Shown: positions 60,803 to 64,000 of the stretch, piece after piece
How the letters are laid out: each line of letters begins with the position of its first letter
Position numbering within the stretch: the first letter of the stretch is position 1
Assembly: GCF_003711265.1 (NCBI RefSeq)
Contig: NZ_CP024634.1
Coordinates: 682,001 to 746,000, forward strand
Length of the DNA: 64,000 bases
Direction: 5' to 3'
Origin: Bathymodiolus thermophilus thioautotrophic gill symbiont
GTDB taxonomy: Bacteria > Pseudomonadota > Gammaproteobacteria > PS1 > Pseudothioglobaceae
The notes under the pieces: model-generated
Databases searched by the model: none
The model's input: the letters and a program-made list of their open reading frames with translations, nothing else
Told to the model about the DNA's origin: nothing
Program-made: the position numbers and the translations under genes

Positions 60803-63106
60803 TTAATAAGAAAATCGACGCCTTCTTCTGATTAAATAATAAGCACTCAATGTCATTAATAGGATGAAAACTGTATCAAATCTAGCAGGTGCATTGGGAT
60901 TGTAAACACAACCACCGCCACTGCTACTACTATCACCATTATCATCATTACCAACAACAGGCGTTGCTATTGAAATAGTGCTTTCAACCACACCATTAGC
61001 TTGATTGCCATCAGCATCGTTTTCACCACCATCTTTAAGGGTTAGTTTAAGACAGGTTGCGCCTGTGATTAATCCAGTTTGCCAAGTGCCACTGGTGTCG
61101 GTGCAGATATTACTTGTGTTGGTTTTGGATTGTATGCTGTTATTATTATCAACCACAAAATTACGCCAGCCAGTTGCTAGTGAGTATTGACGCAATACTG
61201 CATTTGCAGGGATTAGGGTGGCGAGTTGAATGATTACTTGGGTAGAGTCACCAGTGGCTCTTAGTCCTTCAACGATATAGTCGTAGATATCGCCAGTGGC
61301 TAAGGTGTCTTTGGTGTAGTCAGATAGGTGGTTGGCTACTCTGTATTGTTTTAGTTGATCAAGGGTTAGTTGTCCAGAATCTTCACCCATGATGCCGGGT
61401 AATATTCTAGTACTTCCTGGACTGGTGATTTTTTTGTTTGTGCCTGCGGGTAATTCATTGTCGCTATTTCCTGATTCTTTGCTGTCGGAAATGCCGTTGC
61501 CGTTTGTGTCTGTTCGTCCATTGGGGTAGGTGTCAACTAATTTAAGTTTCAATACTCTTTCTGATGAAAAATTTCCGGCTGTTACTTTTAGTGTGATTGT
61601 TCGGGTGCCAATGTTGGCACTTTGGGGATTAAAAACAAAAGTCTTGCTGGTGCTTGTGTTAGAAAAATCGTCACTGCTCCAAGTGTAAGTTCCTGTGCCT
61701 GCTGAGGCTCTGACGGTAACTTCTCCACCGTCTTTGCTGATTAAAGGACCTTTGTTTTCACCTTGAGTTACGATGAATTGGGCGATTACTGGGGCGGCGA
61801 TGTAAGTGGTAGTAATGGCAATGGTAAAGGGTTGTGGAGCGGAGTCGTTAGTATTGTCGCTGGCGGTGATGTTAATATTGATCGTGTTTCCGAGGGCAGT
61901 GGTGATGGATTTATTGGTTCTGAGTTCATTGCCGTTGACGATTTTGAAGTTGGTGGTGTCGTTGACGGTAAAGGTAAGGGGAGTGTTGGTATCTACATCA
62001 CTGGCACTGAGGGTGCCGACTAGGGTATTGGCGGGTTGGTCTTTGATCAAGTTTACATTACTAAGTAGAATGTTAGTTGGGGCAGTGTCGTCTATGTTGC
62101 CAACTGTGAAATTAAAGATTTTGTCGAATGTGTGATTGTTGCCATCGGTTACGATAATGGTGGTGTTAAGACTGTTGGCGTTCTCGTAGTCTAGGGTGGT
62201 GTTGAGTTTGAGTTTGTTGTTGTCAATGGTAAATTTGGTGTTGCTACTGGTGTAAGTAAAAGTGTCGTTGGCATCGGCGTCGGTGGCGGAGAGTGTGCCT
62301 AATTCAGTGCCAGTGTTTGTGTTTTCAGCAATGGTGCGGTTGCCTGTGAGGGTGATAGCGGTGGGGGTTTCGTCGTTGAGGTCATTAAGGGTAACGGTGA
62401 TGGTTTGGGTGGTGTTTTTATCGTCGCCATCTCCAGTGGTGGCTTTGATTTTGACGGTGTAGGATTTTGTGGTGCTTTCGTAGTCGGTGTTGGTGCCGCT
62501 GAAGGTTAGGGTGTTGTTGTTGGTGCCACTGAGGCTGAAGAAGCTGCTGGTGTCTTCGGTGATGCTGAAAGTGGCGGCGGGGTCGTTGGCGGTGAGGGTG
62601 TGGGTGGTGCTTGCTGCTTTTTCATTGGCGGGGAATGTGTTGGTGGAGGTAATGGTGAGTCCATGTTGCCATATGAGGCTAAAAGTGTTTATGTAATAAT
62701 TCTGAGGAGTGGTGCCATCACTACTTGCAAAATCAGAATAACTAGAATTCAAATTGATAGTAATTTCATTTAGCCTATCGTTATCTATAGTAGTTAATGT
62801 TGATTCTTCCCATTGCCATTGTGTGGCGAAACCATTGTCATTAGGATTAACTGGGGTTGGTGTGCGATTTATATGTTCATTAGGTGATCCTAGATAATAA
62901 GTAGTGCCGACATATAGTCTTATATAAAGCTGACCATCAATTGGGTCGCGAGGGTCTGGCGATGGCTTAATACCTTGGTCATAGGTAACAGTGATAGTAG
63001 TTACATTTGTTCTTTCAATTTTTGTAACCGTTGGTTGGGTAGCAAACGCCTGAGAAGCAAACAAAACCAATAAAGTGGTAACAATAAAGCGATTAAATGT
63101 ATTCAT
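60803..63106 (-). CDS. Secreted cadherin-repeat protein with GGGC sorting tail (array unit 4)
   Basis: 767 residues. The signal peptide (1-22) is followed by an N-terminal domain (about 23-150, VTKIERTNVTTITVTYDQGIKPS, NDNGFATQWQWEE) clearly homologous to unit 1. The linker NTFPANEKAASTTHTL is that of unit 2. Three cadherin-like repeats, an Ig/PKD-like domain, the calcium-type loop, the choice-of-anchor-U-like domain and the tail GGGCVYNPNAPARFD-helix-RRRRR follow, nearly identical to units 2 and 3. It combines parts of two other units. It is the first unit of the array in the transcription direction. Confidence 0.83.
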   Translation of the reverse strand: MNTFNRFIVTTLLVLFASQAFATQPTVTKIERTNVTTITVTYDQGIKPSPDPRDPIDGQLYIRLYVGTTYYLGSPNEHINRTPTPVNPNDNGFATQWQWEESTLTTIDNDRLNEITINLNSSYSDFASSDGTTPQNYYINTFSLIWQHGLTITSTNTFPANEKAASTTHTLTANDPAATFSITEDTSSFFSLSGTNNNTLTFSGTNTDYESTTKSYTVKIKATTGDGDDKNTTQTITVTLNDLNDETPTAITLTGNRTIAENTNTGTELGTLSATDADANDTFTYTSSNTKFTIDNNKLKLNTTLDYENANSLNTTIIVTDGNNHTFDKIFNFTVGNIDDTAPTNILLSNVNLIKDQPANTLVGTLSASDVDTNTPLTFTVNDTTNFKIVNGNELRTNKSITTALGNTININITASDNTNDSAPQPFTIAITTTYIAAPVIAQFIVTQGENKGPLISKDGGEVTVRASAGTGTYTWSSDDFSNTSTSKTFVFNPQSANIGTRTITLKVTAGNFSSERVLKLKLVDTYPNGRTDTNGNGISDSKESGNSDNELPAGTNKKITSPGSTRILPGIMGEDSGQLTLDQLKQYRVANHLSDYTKDTLATGDIYDYIVEGLRATGDSTQVIIQLATLIPANAVLRQYSLATGWRNFVVDNNNSIQSKTNTSNICTDTSGTWQTGLITGATCLKLTLKDGGENDADGNQANGVVESTISIATPVVGNDDNGDSSSSGGGCVYNPNAPARFDTVFILLMTLSAYYLIRRRRRFSY

Positions 63107-63128
63107 AATAAAACTCCTAGGCTGATAA

Positions 63129-63572
63129 TTAATGGTTATTCTTCTGTGTTGTTTCTAAGTAATGGCGAATGAGAGTAGTGGCAAGATATTGGTTTATAGC
63201 CTCTAATTCGTTGCTGAAGTTGTTGTATTTTTTGTTACCCACCGAGATTACTTTTGTTGCTTGAAAAGATAAAAATGCTTTAATGATAAGAGACAAATGT
63301 TTGATTTTTTTTGGTGTAAGCGTTGCTAGTTTTGCGGTGTATGGGAAAATTTTGCGGTATAGCGGAGTGATAGAAGGAAGTGTGGAAGAAATGGTTTTAA
63401 ATATAGAATATTTTTTCTCAACGATTGCAATAAAGGCGATAAAAGCCAAAAAACCTCGGTTGACGAGGCAAGTAATTAGGGTAGAGAAATAAGAGGCTGG
63501 TTGGCTTGAATTAAGCCTAGGTGTCGCTAAATTGCGGTGCGATGCTGTCGTAATGTAATGCAATGTATTCAT
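63129..63572 (-). CDS. Conserved upstream ORF of array unit 4, 147 aa
   Basis: The longest copy of the upstream ORF family, with in-frame insertions (NRGFLAFIAF and IFPYTAKLATL) relative to the others. That the frame stays open through insertions favours a coding role, but no ribosome site precedes the ATG. It ends 22 bp before the unit 4 start. Function unknown. Confidence 0.45.
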   Translation of the reverse strand: MNTLHYITTASHRNLATPRLNSSQPASYFSTLITCLVNRGFLAFIAFIAIVEKKYSIFKTISSTLPSITPLYRKIFPYTAKLATLTPKKIKHLSLIIKAFLSFQATKVISVGNKKYNNFSNELEAINQYLATTLIRHYLETTQKNNH

Positions 63573-64000
63573 AAGTGACTAAATTATTCCATACAAATGA
63601 ATAATTGTGTGGGTTTTATTGTTGAATTGAATCTTTGTTGTTCGTTGTGTGAGAATGAAGGCTTGTTTGTGTGGGTTTTGCGCTTCGTTCCCAAGTGTGT
63701 AGTTGGTTTTGAAGATAAAAATATGACAAAAAGATTGGGCAGGGCACTTGAATAAAGATAAAAATGTTGTTAATTGTTGGCACATGTATTTCCAAGCAGG
63801 ACTTGGGAATGAAGGTGGAAATAACACCCTTTTCTTGCTCGTCTTATTTAAGAACACCTCCAGAAACTCTAATACAATGAGACCTTTGCATAAATATGAA
63901 TAATTATCAAGAATCCTCGTTTTACCCACTTGGTAATTTTTTAAACCCAGCCTTAGCCCTGTTAGGATAAGGTTTAATAAAATTACCAAGTGGGCAAAAA
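63573..64000. other. Right edge with repeats only
   Basis: I see no credible gene. It holds a TTCCAAGC/CTTGGGAA palindrome at about 63789-63815, a half-copy near 63685, and a miniature element from 63879 that is cut by the window end. Confidence 0.5.
63879..64000. mobile_element. Miniature element, truncated by the window end
   Basis: GAGACCTTTGCATAAATATG and the central AAACCCAGCCTTAGCCC match the complete copies. About 40 bp of its right end should lie beyond the window. Confidence 0.82.

Noticed and set aside
54006-63106. Possible CRISPR array, because of regular repeats
   Set aside because: The repeats are long protein-coding units and spacer elements of 161 bp, not 25-40 bp repeats with unique spacers, and no cas gene is present.
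63579-63989. 136-aa minus-strand ORF at the right edge
   Set aside because: It reads through the miniature element and a palindrome, has no ribosome site, and its residues match the translated repeat. It is not a gene.

Overview
The window is AT-rich bacterial chromosome. Its housekeeping genes (recA-recX, mreBCD-mrdA, RNase P RNA of bacterial type A, hemC, argH-fmt, ftsY, clpB, an RnfE/RsxE subunit) look gammaproteobacterial. The strong AT bias, TRAP transporter, short intergenic spacers and many repeats would fit the SUP05/Thioglobus group of sulfur oxidisers and their symbionts. That placement is inference; no rRNA or sulfur-oxidation gene lies in the window.

Layout. 1-2500: accessory cassette, a PIN-domain protein and an unknown gene, both starting with TTG and flanked by direct repeats. 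2552-8897: comEC, coaBC-ribD (minus strand), then recA-recX (plus strand). 8898-14500: a decayed accessory strip with a methyltransferase hit by a miniature element, an IS30 relic, an AIPR-type abortive-infection protein and a RhuM-type protein. 14504-17742: ABC exporter, tgt and a receiver-like protein. 17731-21920: mreBCD-mrdA cell-shape operon. 22014-24754: class I fumarase, a small exported protein, rnpB. 24867-31735: minus-strand run clpB-rnfE-prmC-dctPQM. 31814-42287: trmL, polysaccharide deacetylase, cytochrome b561, two unknown genes, fmt-argH-thioredoxin-like, hemC, a membrane protein, and an ada-alkC alkylation-repair pair. 42623-47770: a 1715-residue Bap-like surface protein. 47865-48809: ftsY. 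49499-50710: a solitary reverse transcriptase with a structured leader, followed by an IS3-type relic. 51466-63572: four tandem paralogous units on the minus strand, each with a small upstream ORF and a secreted cadherin-repeat protein ending in a GGGC / transmembrane / Arg-cluster sorting tail.

Two themes stand out. First, a family of palindromic miniature elements (161 bp when complete, ends GAGACC...GGTCTC, 5-bp target duplications) recurs about a dozen times. It has hit a gene start, a stop codon, a promoter region and the spacers of the tandem array. Second, the four tandem surface proteins keep a nearly constant stalk and anchor but carry exchanged N-terminal domains. This looks like a modular, recombining set of surface ligands, and with the Bap-like protein it suggests a cell surface built for contact with a host or with other cells. 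The reverse transcriptase, AIPR, RhuM and PIN genes are the likely phage-defence or accessory component.
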